Position numbers and translations under genes: made by a program | Part shown: in pieces, positions 32,212 through 42,626 of the stretch | Layout of the letters: every line of letters starts with the position of its first letter | How positions within the stretch are numbered: the stretch's first letter is position 1 | Source of the DNA: Aricia agestis | Lineage: Eukaryota; Arthropoda; Insecta; Lepidoptera; Lycaenidae | Length of the DNA stretch: 64,000 nucleotides | NCBI RefSeq assembly: GCF_905147365.1 | Contig: NC_056407.1 | Coordinates: 14,657,001 to 14,721,000 of the forward strand | Reading direction: 5' to 3' | The notes under the pieces: model-generated | What the model saw: the letters and a program-made list of their open reading frames with translations, nothing else | The model's database searches: none | Told to the model about the DNA's origin: nothing

Positions 32212-32683
32212 TAATGGGCATTGTCCAAAAAAAATCACATGTACTTTTTATATTTTTTTTCGTTAAAATAGGGTATTTTAAGAATATAAATTAAATAATT
32301 TTGAAATTCATTGGCTAGATTTTTCTCAATAATTTTTTAAAGTTTCGCTCTGACGTCATCATCGGCCGCCAATTGACCTCTGCATATTATGTTTTAAATT
32401 TCCTTTCAATCTTATTTATAATGGCTGGTTCGTCAAATGCAAGTTCTCATTATGTGAAAGCTGATACGAGAAGCTTACCAAAAGTTCGAAACGTAATGTT
32501 GGTCGAATTTATTGCTAATTTAACGCCATTGAAGGTCAAACAAAGGTTAAACGTATTTGTTCAAAAATATAAGTAACTAATGGGTATTTTTTTCGTTTAT
32601 ATACAGAAAAACGATCACTGACCTTATTCCTCGAAATGTTTTTGTAATGAGCAAAATTAAAAAAAAATGGACAATCCCCATTA
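32212..32683. mobile_element. TIR-bounded element carrying a small ORF
   Basis: TAATGGGCATTGTCC (left) and GGACAATCCCCATTA (right) are inverted with one mismatch, each followed inward by an A/T run. The 472-bp interval holds a 51-codon ORF (next entry), a GACGTCATCATCGGCCGCCA segment before the ORF and a TATACAG acceptor-like site after it. It looks like an internally deleted DNA transposon that kept the first exon of a gene. The superfamily is unknown and the target duplication unclear. Confidence 0.55.
32421..32576 (+). pseudogene. Small ORF resembling the start of SWIM/YqaJ-type transposon proteins
   Basis: The ATG at 32421 opens 51 codons: MAGSSNASSHYVKADTRSLP, then KVRNVMLVEFIANLTPLK. 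From memory, proteins with YVKADTRSLP near the start, followed by a SWIM zinc finger and YqaJ-like exonuclease, are frequent in lepidopteran genomes and look transposon-borne. None of those later domains follows here; the frame stops at TAA after KVKQRLNVFVQKYK. So this is an N-terminal remnant inside a short TIR element. The link is by recollection of the motif and not by alignment. Confidence 0.4.
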
Positions 32684-32846
32684 TCCTAAAATTCCTAATC
32701 AATATGTTTCAAGTTTAAGTAAACTTGAAATAGATTGATAGTTAAGTAACTAATTATTATTATTCTCATTAATGAAATTTTCTTATTAATTAAATATTTG
32801 CAAAGAAATGCTAAGACTACGACAGCTATTCTTTGAACTTACGTAC

Positions 32847-33640
32847 TTACGTACCCAAAGGGTAAATACTGGACCCTATTACTAAGACTTCGTTGTCTTT
32901 CCGTCTGTCCGTCCGTCTGTCCGTCTGTCCGTCTGTCCGTCTGTCCGTCTGTCCGTCTGTCCGTCTGACCGTCTGTCCGTCTGTCCGTCTGTCCGTCTGA
33001 CCGTCTGACCGTCTGTCCGTCTGTCCGTCTGTCCGTCTGTCCGTCTGTCCGTCTGTCCGTCTGTCCGTCTGTCCGTCTGTCCGTCTGTCCGTCTGTCCGT
33101 CTGTCCGTCTGTCCGTCTGACCGTCTGTCCGTCTGTCCGTCTGTCCGTCTGTCCGTGTCCGTCTGTCCGTCTGTCCGTCTGTCCGTCTGTCCGTCTGTCC
33201 GTCTGTCCGTCTGTCCGTCTGTCCGTCTGTCCGTCTGTCCGTCTGTCTGTCTCCAGGCTGTAACTCAAGAATGGTAATATATAAATATAATAATGGTAAT
33301 ATATAAATAGCTAGAGAGTTTAAATTTTCACAGATTACCTATGTATATCTGTTGCCGCTGTAACAACAAATACTAAAAACAAAATAAAATTAATATTTAA
33401 GGGAGGCTCCCATACAACTAACGTGATTTTTTGGCCTTTTTTGCTCTATATCAATAATGGCAACAGGTAGGTACTTGAATTTTTCTCAAAGTCCTTAGTT
33501 ATATGTCTACTTTCATATTTAATAATAATATTAAAATAAAATAAAAAAATAAGGGGGGCTCCCATACAAAAAACACAAATTTTTGCCTAATTTTGCTCTA
33601 TAATGGTACGGATATAGGTTAAGTTGGGTTTGATAATTTT
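32847..33640 (-). repeat. GGGTTCCGTACCC repeat with expanded satellite
   Basis: CGTACCCAAAGGGTAAATAC at the left and ATGGGAGCC-type text (GGAGGCTCCCATACAACTAA, GGGGGGCTCCCATACAAAA) at the right bracket the family's usual body. The normal short CTGT run has grown to the array at 32895-33252. Confidence 0.75.
32895..33252. repeat. (CTGTCCGT)n satellite, about 45 units
   Basis: An 8-bp unit CTGTCCGT repeats for about 358 bp with occasional CTGACCGT variants and one 2-bp slip near 33156. The minus-strand frame of TDRRTDGQ repeats is a by-product of an 8-bp period and not a gene. Confidence 0.95.
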
Positions 33641-33997
33641 CCTGTTGTTTCAGTACTAATATTATGTTACATACCAAATTTCAGCTTTCTAAGACTTCAG
33701 GAAGTACCCTAACAGTTTTATTGAACCAGTGACCAAATTGTGGGTTTTTGGACAGCTATAAAATCTAAAGTATAATAGCTACGATATTCAAACTTTTATA
33801 TATAAGAATTTAATAACTATACCCATGTCATTATAGCTTAAAAATTTCAACTATCTGGCATCATTCAAACCAAAGTTACGAGGGTTCAAAAATACGACGA
33901 AACGTTTAGAGAAAAGGTAGGTAGTGCCCTTGCGCGCTTCGCTTGGCTCATCTTGGCGGGGGTTCCCCCGTGCCCCCAGATAGTAATTTTCTTAAAT

Positions 33998-34225
33998 GAA
34001 CTAAGTAAAAAGTATTAATTAATAATTCATATTCTGTACTCAGTATTCTGTTCTCTATCTTCATAATTTGAAGTCTGTACCAGTCACATAAGTTGCAGTT
34101 ATATTTTGTCATAGAACTGGCGATTAGGTTAGCTGGTAGTTGGTACCGACTTCAAAATAATGAAGACTGAGAATAGAAATACTGAGTAGAGAATATGAAT
34201 TATTATTTAATACTTTTTAGTTATT
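33998..34225. mobile_element. Foldback MITE, AACCGACTTC family, shortened copy
   Basis: CTAAGTAAAAAGTATTAATT and the inverse AATACTTTTTAGTTA are the outer arms, and TTCAAAATAATGAAGACTGA the inner part. The outer AACCGACTTCC segment present in copies at 29185 and 51573 is missing. Confidence 0.65.
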
Positions 34226-35200
34226 TTAATCTAGATCTACAAAAAAAGCCGTAAATTGCACATATAAATTGCGCTAAAGTTTGCTGCTACGAAGTAAAAA
34301 ATTATGAAGATTGAATACAAAAAAGTTGACGCGTCTATGTGTGTCCCAAAAAATATCCAGGAGTTCAGGAAAGTATCATCAGATCACCACTTTTGTGATC
34401 ATGTTACCAAATTCGGGCTACATCTCATACAACAACAAAAGAATGTTGGAAACCGGTCTACAAACGACGGAGTTGTCCGTGAACCAATATAAAAAAAGTG
34501 AAATATATCCTCCTCCTTTTCGGAAGTTGGTTAAAAAGTAGCCTAAGTTATGCCTTACTACATCAGCTATGTGCCAAAATAAGTCCCGTCAAAATCGCTC
34601 CAGCCATTTCAGAGATTAGCCGGAACAAACAGACAGACAGACAGACATACAGACAAAAATTTTAAAAAATGTTGTTTTGGTGTATGTACCCTATATACAT
34701 TCATATGCATCTAGTAAAAAACGGTTCTTTCAATATTACAAACAGACACTCCAATTTTATTTATATGTAAGTATAGATGTATAGATTGGTACAAAATATG
34801 TTTTTTGAGAATCATGACCTACCTACTTGAAAAACGAAACTTTTCAAAATAAAAAATAAATCAATGAACATTTCAAATCAATGTCAAGGTATATATTTTG
34901 TCAAACTATTTTGAACCAATCTTTTATAACAAGAAAATACAACGTACCTGTTTATTACTATTTTTTATTGGAAAACTATTATTTACCTTAGGTACGATCA
35001 TATTGTTGATATTATATGAAATATTTTAACATACTATTAGGAACGGCTACACGCAGAAAATAATCTAGGAACTGCTTGCATAGAGTTTCCGACGAGACGC
35101 CTAATAAACTTGTCTACAAAGATTTAAAAAATGCGTTTAAAATAAAATAAAAAAATACTAAATTTCATAACATTCTTGCAGAGATTGCTGAAAAACAAAA
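34226..35200. repeat. Diverged repeats, no gene
   Basis: 34340-34545 is a diverged minus-strand copy of the AACCGACTTCC...GATCACCACTTTTGTGA repeat. A block with CATTTCAGAGATTAGCCGGA and (GACA)n follows to about 34730. The two overlapping short frames near 34304-34541 are repeat-derived. The remainder is AT-rich. Confidence 0.5.
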
Positions 35201-35205
35201 TTATA

Positions 35206-35642
35206 CAGGGCGTAACAAAACTAAGTGACTTAAGGGTGTGTACATGACGTGTTCCTTGTAGAGAGTTCACTGTGGAAATGGCAGCGCTAAAAGTCCATTT
35301 TTTACTTTTGTATGGGCAAACGCTCCAGCGTTAGGAGTTTTCCCGTACAAAAGTGAAAAAAAATATTTTAGCGCTGCTACTTTCACACACACACAGTGGA
35401 CTCTCTAACAAGGAACATGTGTGTATAACCTGTAGACAAGTGGCAAAGCGCTAACGCTAACGCTAACGTAGCGCTACAAAATGTATGCGATTTAACATTT
35501 AAGTCATCGCTTCGCTAGCGAATACTAATGTCAAATCCATACATTTTGTAGCGTTAGCGCTTTGCCACTTGTCTACGGGGGCTGTTGTGTATGTACACAG
35601 TACACACCCTTAACTGTTATCACTTAGTTTTGTTACATCCTG
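35206..35642. mobile_element. Mariner-type MITE with nested MITE, 437 bp
   Basis: The ends CAGGGCGTAACAAAACTAAG and the inverse CTTAGTTTTGTTACATCCTG are flanked by TA (35204-35205, 35643-35644), the Tc1/mariner target. The arms extend over 100 bp. A second MITE is nested at 35432-35576. A relative is at 58595-58919. The host exon acceptor is only about 60 bp to the right. Confidence 0.8.
35432..35576. mobile_element. Nested MITE, 145 bp
   Basis: GTAGACAAGTGGCAAAGCGC and its exact inverse GCGCTTTGCCACTTGTCTAC form the ends, with TAGCGCTACAAAATGTATG inside against CATACATTTTGTAGCG. It interrupts the mariner-type MITE. No clear duplication. Confidence 0.75.
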
Positions 35643-35703
35643 TATACAGGGTGCTTGTATACTTACAAGGTCATCTGGAGTTAACCATAATATTTACCGA
35701 CAG

Positions 35704-35829
35704 AATGCCTGAGCACCCCAAGCTGCCGCAGAGCGCGTCGCCCGTGGCCAGGTCCGGTGGTGGCGACATCTCGGAGAAGGAGCTCTCCCGCGAGAGGTGC
35801 ATACTGTACGCCACACCCACTACTGCCAT
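35704..35829 (+). CDS. Coiled-coil protein, exon 1 of 7 seen
   Basis: The acceptor TATTTACCGACAG precedes AATGCCTGAGCACCC, and the donor AT|GTAAGA follows. The ATG at 35705 (A at -3) is the likely start; an untranslated exon would lie upstream, not found. It encodes MPEHPKLPQSASPVARSGGG, then DISEKELSRERCILYATPTT and AM, a proline- and serine-rich, probably disordered N-terminus. Codon use is GC-richer than all surrounding DNA, as expected for real coding sequence in this AT-rich window. The exon ends with two bases of a codon, completed by the first base of the exon at 52938. If the ATG is internal, the protein is longer than 326 residues. I do not recognise the family. Confidence 0.6.
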
Positions 35830-36408
35830 GTAAGAACACCCTGCATCAGCTCTGGATATTTATGTAGAGGCAGTATAGGCCATTGCCTATGTGCGGCAGC
35901 GTTCCAGGATGGCGGTTTGTACATAGGGGCGGCAAAATTAAAGTTGCCTATAGTGCCCTATATAGAGTGGCATTAGGTTCAGCTCCTGCTATTCCCAGTT
36001 TTCAGCTATGAACTAATACGGGCGCATTAGTGGAACTGAACATTTCATTCTGGCCCCATATGGCATCCCTGTGCAGTTAAAAGCTGCAATGTTGGCTGAT
36101 ATTGTGCGCTTTTATAATTCCGGACGTCACGTTATCGTGGACGCCGACTTCCACAATAAAACGTTGGGTACCTACGTTAAATGCCCTTTTGATTTTATGC
36201 GCCGCGGACGTTTTGTGCGGTTCAGAAGAGTGTAGACGTCGTGAATTCCTCTAACGTGCACGTTAAAAAGTTATCGTCGACGGAAATTTAAAAGCGTCTT
36301 CATATATTTAAAATGTTCAAATAGTGTTATTGGAATTTGTTTTTTTTTTACTTCTATAATATCTATTCTGAATGTAAGTCAGTTGGCGGGTGGTACAGCG
36401 ACAAAAGT

Positions 36409-38223
36409 ACTTATAGCCTAGTAAACGAATGCCCAAAATGGGGCTCTGCTTGGAAAAGTCGAAAGCAGAAATTTTGACTTTGGTACTTTGTTTAGAGTAG
36501 TTAGGAGATAAACTTACTAAAAGTCCTGACCCCTCCGAGGTGAGCCCGAGGGGGGGGGGGGGGCAATGAAGGTCCCGTTTTTTGCTTTTTTGCTTACTCA
36601 TCAATAACGGTGCTTCGTACGAAATTCTCTTCTACTACATAATACAAGCTAATTAAATTCTCTACAACTTCGTCCTTTACATTTTGTATCTATCTCCAAT
36701 CATTGCCTAGCTATGAGCTTCTAAAATTGGCCGATTTTTAAAAGTGTGTTTTTTAGGGTTTCGTACCCAAAGGGTAAAAACGGGACCCTATTACTGAAAG
36801 TTTGATGTCTGTCCGTCTTCCTGACCGTCTGTCTGTCTATCTGTCTGTCCGTCTGTTTGTCCGTCTGTCTGTCCGTCTGTCTGTCCTTCTATATGTCCGC
36901 CTGTCTGTCTCCAGGCTGTAACTCAAGAACGATAATAGCTAGATAGTTGAAATTTTCAGAAATTATGTATTTCTGTTGTCTCTATAATAATAAATATTAA
37001 AAACAAAATAAATTAAATATTTTAGGGGGGCTCTCATACAACAAACTTGATTTTTCTCATACAAAAACAATAAAATGTTGAATATCGAACCTTTGCCTGA
37101 TTTTTTCGTATAATATCACTTTGGAGAAATTGTTTATAATTAGCAATACTAGCGCATGGTGCACTAATAAAGGGTGTTTTTTTTTCTTAGGAAAAATAAA
37201 ACAGCCTGTATTATTGCACCATTCGCTAGTATTGCTTATTATAAACCAATTCTCCAAGGTAACGTTGTACGGTTAAATCCAGGAAAGGTTAGATTTTTAA
37301 GGTTTTATTGTTTTCCCATACATTTCTTAAAAATATGAAACAATATACTAAAATAAAACACTTTCCTCAAGTTTGCCATATACGATTACTTTCCAGAAGT
37401 CATTCCTTACCAGCAACACTATAAATTGATGCAATAATATAGGGTGTTTTTATGTGATTTTTTCTTACCTTCTACCCTCATTAACTTTTTTCTCCCATGG
37501 TTTAGAGATTTTTCGTTATACAATAAAATGTTCAACTTTTCAAGCCCTTTCATTTGGCGTATGTCTCAAAGTGCTACATTAGTTTGGACGATATGCCCCT
37601 CCTTCTTTAAAAATTAATTATTAATTATTTATTTTATTTAAAATTTATTTTTAATTATTAAAGAATAAATATAACTAAGTATTTTGTGAACATTTCAGCC
37701 TACCTTATGCCATGATAGATATCGAACAAAAAGTTGCAAAAAAAATCAAGTTTGTTGTATGAGAGCCCCCCTAAAATATTTAATTTCTTTTGTTTTAAGT
37801 ATTTATTGTTATAGCGGCAACAGAAATACATAATCTCTGAAAATTTCAACTCTTTTTAGCTATTATCGTCCTTGAGTTATAGCCGGAGACAAACAGACGG
37901 ACAGACAGAGGGACAGACAGACGGACAGACAAACGGACAAACAGACGGACAGACAGATGGACAGACAGACGGTCAGGAAGACGGACAGACATTCAAGTCT
38001 CAGTATAGGGTTCGTAATATTTTACCCTTTGGGTACGAAACCCTCAAAACACACTCGGCCAATTTTAGAAGTTCATAGCGAGGCAATGATTGGAGTTAGA
38101 TACAAAGTGTAAAAAACAAAGCTGTAGAGAATTTAATTAGCTTTTATTATGTAGTAGAAGAGAATTTCGTACGAAGCACCGTTTTTGATGAGTAAGCAAA
38201 AAACCAAAAAACGGGACCTTCTT

Positions 38224-38257
<34 letters not shown>

Positions 38258-38389
38258 ATCGGGCTCACCTCGGAGGGATCAGGACTATTAGTATGTTTAT
38301 CTCCTATCTAGTCTAAACAAAGTACCAAAGTCAAAATTTCTGCTTTCGACTTTTCCAAGCAGAATCATTGGTTTACTAGGCTATTAAGT
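36409..38389. repeat. 2-kb palindrome with 650-bp arms
   Basis: Arms 36409-37056 and 37738-38389 are inverted along their whole length around a 681-bp spacer. In order from outside: TAGCCTAGTAAAC, the AAAGTCGAAAGCAGAAATTT segment, a G run (14 G left; 29 C right), TTCGTACGAAATTCTCTTCT, the GGGTTTCGTACCCAAAGGGT family with its CTGTCCGT run, and GGGGGGCTCTCATACAACAA. The arms differ by substitutions and by homopolymer length, so they are old or slippage-prone. The spacer has a further hairpin at 37121-37257. No ORF beyond repeat frames. It may be a large foldback transposon. Confidence 0.8.
37121..37257. repeat. Hairpin in the palindrome spacer, about 50-bp arms
   Basis: TTGGAGAAATTGTTTATAAT (left) and ATTATAAACCAATTCTCCAA (right) start arms of about 50 bp that pair with few mismatches around a 37-base loop (37172-37208) containing AGGGTGTTTTTTTTTC. 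A partial third arm with TAGGGTGTTTTTATG occurs at about 37440. Confidence 0.7.
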
Positions 38390-40735
38390 TTTTTTTTATT
38401 TCAATTGCAGAAATTGTTTTATAAAATAATATAATATTATAGTATCATATTTTATAAATATTTATATTTAATAATATATTTTTATATTAATTATTATGTC
38501 TATGGTATCAGATAATGATTCTTTTTATTCTGCCAACGATTCTTTGGGTTCACTTACGGACGATAGTTTTGATTCTGTAGGTAAAACTTTAGGTGAAACA
38601 TTAGAACAAAATTTCAACATACAAAACAGTGGACTCCTAAACGTATGTCACATAAACGCGCAAAGCATACCAAGTCACTACAGCGACATACTTGAAACGT
38701 TTTCTGGAAATAACACTCATGCTATACTGATTTCCGAGAGCTGGCTTAAACCTCACCTTCTGTCCACCTCCTTTTCGATACCTGGTTTTGTTTTGATCCG
38801 TAACGACCGCAATGATAGACGTGGTGGTGGGGTGGCAATCTATCTCCGTCGAGATTTAATGCACAAAATAATTGCGTCCTCTACTGCTCAACAGTACTGC
38901 AAGGCCGAATACATGCTTCTCGAGGTCGTAGTTAGAGGGACTAAATTGGCCCTTGGAGTTGTTTACTGCCCAACAACCGTCGACTACTTCTCTGATATCG
39001 AGTCGGTCATAGACTCATTGAGTTTCGAATATGCGCACCACATCATAATGGGTGATTTTAATACTGACCTCTCCAACAACTCCTCACCCCGTTCGTCTAA
39101 GCTTAATAATCTAATTAGATCTTCCGGTCTCCATCTCCTACCTCTACAGCCTACTCATCACAACTTTGATAGTGATGACACTTGGCTCGATATAATACTC
39201 GTCTCCGATCCATCACTCGCTCATAGTCACGGTCAACTCCCTGGTTTTTCCCATCACGACTTGATCTTTCTGTCGTATATGTTAAAGCCTCCCAGACCAC
39301 CTCCTCGGTTCGTACACAGACGTTGCTTTGCGCGAGTGGACTTTAATAAATTATGTTCCGACCCGGAAAACATCGATTGGGGTTCACTATTTGATGCCGT
39401 TTCTGTGGATGAAAAGGTCAGGATATTCAACGAAAATGTTACGGAACTTTATAATAAACACGCACCTGTTAAAAAAATTAAGTTGAAGCATCCACCTGCT
39501 TCTTGGTTGACGGATGATATCCGTAATGCGATGAAGCGTAGGGACCGTGCTTTCCGTAAATTTAGGAGAAACCGAATGGAATCTAACTGGACGGACTTCA
39601 AAATAGCTAGAAATCGCTGCAACCAAATGATACGCAATGATAAACGCCGCCACATCCTTCAAAATTTGTCATCTTCAACTCCAAATATTTAGAAATTCCT
39701 AAAATCCTCTGGCATAGGCAAATCACATCAAGTGGATCCACCTTTAACAATTAGTTGGGAAGATATTAACAAACACTTTTTCACATCTCACAAGCTTGAT
39801 GTTGAAACCCAATCCCGGACAATTCGCTTTTTAGATAGTTTACCCCGACGTAATATATCTCCCTTCCGATTTTCTCCAATTAATACAGACGAGATTAATA
39901 AGACTATTATGTCACTAATATATTATGTAGGGAAGATGTAGCATCTCTTCCACCAGTAATCTTTGACGGCTCTGTAATTAATTTCAGCTCGAGTGTAAAA
40001 GATCTCGGATTACACATAGACTCCACTCTCGATTGGCAAACACAGACTGCTTCAGTTTGTCGGAAAGTTACGGGAATATTACGTTCGCTTTACCGCCACA
40101 AAAACTTTTTACCGACACATATTAAAACTCTTGGTCCAGTCTCTTATATTTCCCATTATAGATTATGGTGATGTGTGCTATTTGGACCTCAATGCTGACA
40201 AGCTTGACAAATATGACCGATTCATTAACAACTGTATTAGGTTTATATACAATCTCCGGAAATATGACCATGTATATTCCTATCGTACCGAGCTGCACTG
40301 GTTGCCTGTACGACAACGTCGTTCAGTGCGAGCCCTGTGTATGCTCTATACATTCCTGAATTCCCCTAATTCTCCTGCTTACTTAAAGTCACACTTCCAA
40401 TACCTTTGCGATAATCACGAAAGAACCCTCCGCTTCTCAAATAATGCGCGTCTCCGTTGTCCACCTCACCGCTCCAGTCTAGTCCATTCTTCCTTCCACG
40501 TCCAGGCTATTTTACTGTGGAACGCCCTACCTCCGGAAATCAGGTTAAGCCCAACCAGAGATACGTTTAAACGTAGAGTCCGACTGCTCTATCTAAATAA
40601 ATTGGCAGAATCATAAGTATAATACAATATACGTTACTCAGTGTTTTATATGGATGTATATATGCCTATATAGAATGCCTAGTATTTGTTATTATATTTA
40701 TCAGTATTTATTGTTTATATATTTACATTATTTAT
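38390..40735 (+). mobile_element. LINE with deleted reverse-transcriptase core
   Basis: This interval carries an AT-rich leader, an endonuclease-bearing ORF, the C-terminal part of ORF2 and a 3' UTR. About half of a normal ORF2, including the RT catalytic motifs, is missing at the junction near 39917. It starts immediately after the right arm of the 36.4-kb palindrome. Confidence 0.75.
38496..40616 (+). pseudogene. LINE ORF2, endonuclease intact, RT core deleted
   Basis: The first frame (38496-39692, 398 codons) is an APE-type endonuclease with NVCHINAQS (N54), ISESWL (E81), GVVYCP (Y157), IMGDFNTD (D187, N189) and FSHHDL near the end; canonical SDH is SHHD here. A TAG at 39690 stops it where TGG is likely ancestral. 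The same frame continues (LKSSGIGKSHQVDPPLTIS) to about 39916. Then the RT finger and palm are absent and text resumes in another frame with REDVASLPPVIFDG, VKDLGLHIDSTLDWQ. A one-base shift near 40127 leads to LVQSLIFPIIDYGDVCY and the C-terminus LNKLAES at 40616. It cannot make RT. The clade is probably Jockey/CR1-like, not proven. Confidence 0.75.
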
Positions 40736-40950
40736 TTATTGAACATCTGGGGGCACGGCAGTGCCCCCGCCAAGCCGAGCAAAAAAGCGGCACGGCCGTA
40801 CCATCCTTTTCTCGAACCAACTCAGGCTCTTTTTGACCCCCTATAACTTCATTGTGGATAAACCAACAAGCCTGAATTTTCAGTTGCTAAGCAAGCATTG
40901 TATAAACACGGTATATTTAAAATTTTATTAATTTGGCACCAGTACTTTAA

Positions 40951-41426
40951 GAGGATACACCAGGGGCTAGAGAAATGAAAAAAGTACGTGTAATATCTAT
41001 AGCTGTCTCCCTTACCTCAAGCCTATACCGCAGAACGCGATAGAGACAACTGCAGAAAATCCAGAAAATCAACGATTCGTTGTCCCCTGATTCCTTCTCC
41101 AAAACTTAACCGATTTAAGTATTTTTTTCATTAAAAATTAACTGATAAAAGGCTTGAGCTGTGTTCCTATGTTTTGCTTTTTTTTGTATAATCTAGCCAA
41201 ATCTGTTTTCTGGATGTTTGAACACAGCGGAAAATCTGGCCATTTTTTTAGGTTTTTGAACGTTCATATCTTATTTAATAATTAAATTATGAAAAAAAAG
41301 AAAACATAGGGACATTGTATTAGTGGCCGTAGATATTCAGGAAAAAAATTATAACTCTACTAGCATTATCCAGGGAGGAAACAGGGGACAACGTTTGTAT
41401 GGAAAAAATGGCGGTGTGGAATCCTC
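40951..41426 (+). mobile_element. piggyBac-like MITE, copy B (476 bp)
   Basis: Inverted orientation relative to 3237-3710 and very similar over the full length (e.g. CCGATTTAAGTATTTTTTTC, CATAGGGACATTGTATTAGT). TTAA on both sides (40947-40950, 41427-41430); ends GAGGATACACC and GGAATCCTC. No ORF. Confidence 0.9.
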
Positions 41427-41459
41427 TTAAGAGCTGTAACTTGTTAAAGTTTCTTAATT

Positions 41460-41990
41460 TTGTCACTGACTGACTGACTGACTGACTGACCGATCACCAA
41501 AAGTCTAAGGCACTTCTAGCAGACATAGAACCTTCAAATTTAGAATATAATTAGTGTTTAGTGTCTAAATCAAGGGAAAATTCAAATATTTCAAAATTTA
41601 TGTCCAGTTTTCTAGATACACTAACTTCGTAAATAACTTTGTAATCCCATATAAATGTATAGGATTACAAAGTTATATTTGCGGTTTATGAATCATTGTA
41701 CCCGTACCATCAATATACCATCAATATCTCCGGTTTATCGTCGGTAGAGAGATATATAGCTAGTGTTTAGTGTCTTTATTAAGGGGAAAACCTAATAAAC
41801 ATTTTATCATTACTGTCCAGTTTTCTTCTTCTTTCTCTAACTTCGTGAATAACTTTGTAATCCCATATACATGTATAAGATTACAAAGTTACATTAATTG
41901 CAATTTATGAATCATTGTACCGGTACCATCGATATTTTCGTACGTATATTCGAAGGAGTAATAGTTGTAGATAGGTATCTATATATTTGA
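41460..41990 (+). repeat. (TGAC)n and two 200-bp tandem units
   Basis: A short (CTGA)n run at 41463-41492 precedes two units that each hold TAGTGTTTAGTGTCT, GTCCAGTTTTCT, ACTTTGTAATCCCATATA followed by its inverse GGATTACAAAGTTA, and ATGAATCATTGTACC. Each unit thus has an internal hairpin. Origin unknown. Confidence 0.65.
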
Positions 41991-41994
41991 AGCA

Positions 41995-42058
41995 CTAGCT
42001 TTTGCCCGCGGCTTCGCTCACGTGGAATTCAAATATCGCGTAAAATACGAATATTCTT

Positions 42059-42100
<42 letters not shown>

Positions 42101-42587
42101 AAAGAAGGGGGCAAACGAGCAAACGGGTCACCTGATGGAAAGCAACTTCCGTCGCCCATGGACACTCGCAGCATCAGAAGAGCTGCAGGTGCGTTGCCGG
42201 CCTTTTAAGAGGGAATAGGGTAATAGGGGAGGGTAGGGATGGGAAGGGAAAGGAATAGGGGAGGATAGGAAAGGGAATTGGGCCTCCGGTAAACTCACTC
42301 ACTCAGCGAAACACAGCGCAAGCGCTGTTTCACGCCGGTTTTCTGTGAGAACGTGGTATTTCTCCGGTCGAGCCGGCCCATTCGTGCCGAAGCATGGCTC
42401 TCCCACGTATAAACCTCCTTTGGAAACCTGACGTTTTTCCAAGACCAAAAGTAGCCTATGTTACTCTTCATCCTTTCAACTAAGTCTACGTCAAAAATCA
42501 AGTCGATTGGTTGCTTCGCTAGGCTGTGAAGGAAGGACAATCTAACAAACAAACACACTTTCGCATTTATAATAATATTAGTATGGA
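41995..42587 (-). mobile_element. Helitron, minus strand, with LINE-tail insertion
   Basis: CTAG at 41995-41998 with hairpin CCCGCGGCTTCGCTCACGTG is the 3' end; TCCATACTAATATTATTATA at 42587 is the 5' end. A retroposed block with a T run of about 37 interrupts it (next entry). Confidence 0.75.
42058..42339 (-). mobile_element. LINE or SINE 3' tail, copy 2
   Basis: Poly(T) of about 37 at the left (poly(A) tail on minus) and then GGGCAAACGAGCAAACGGGT, CTTCCGTCGCCCATGGACAC and, at the right, GGCCTCCGGTAAACTCACTC and AGCGCAAGCGCTGTTTCACG. Same as 62600-62872. Confidence 0.75.
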
Positions 42588-42626
42588 TATTGGATAGTCA
42601 TGAAAGGCAAGTAGTATAGTAATACT

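Noticed and set aside
32882..33268. Minus-strand ORF of TDRRTDGQ repeats
   Set aside because: An 8-bp satellite has no stop in this frame; the protein is a by-product of the CTGTCCGT array.
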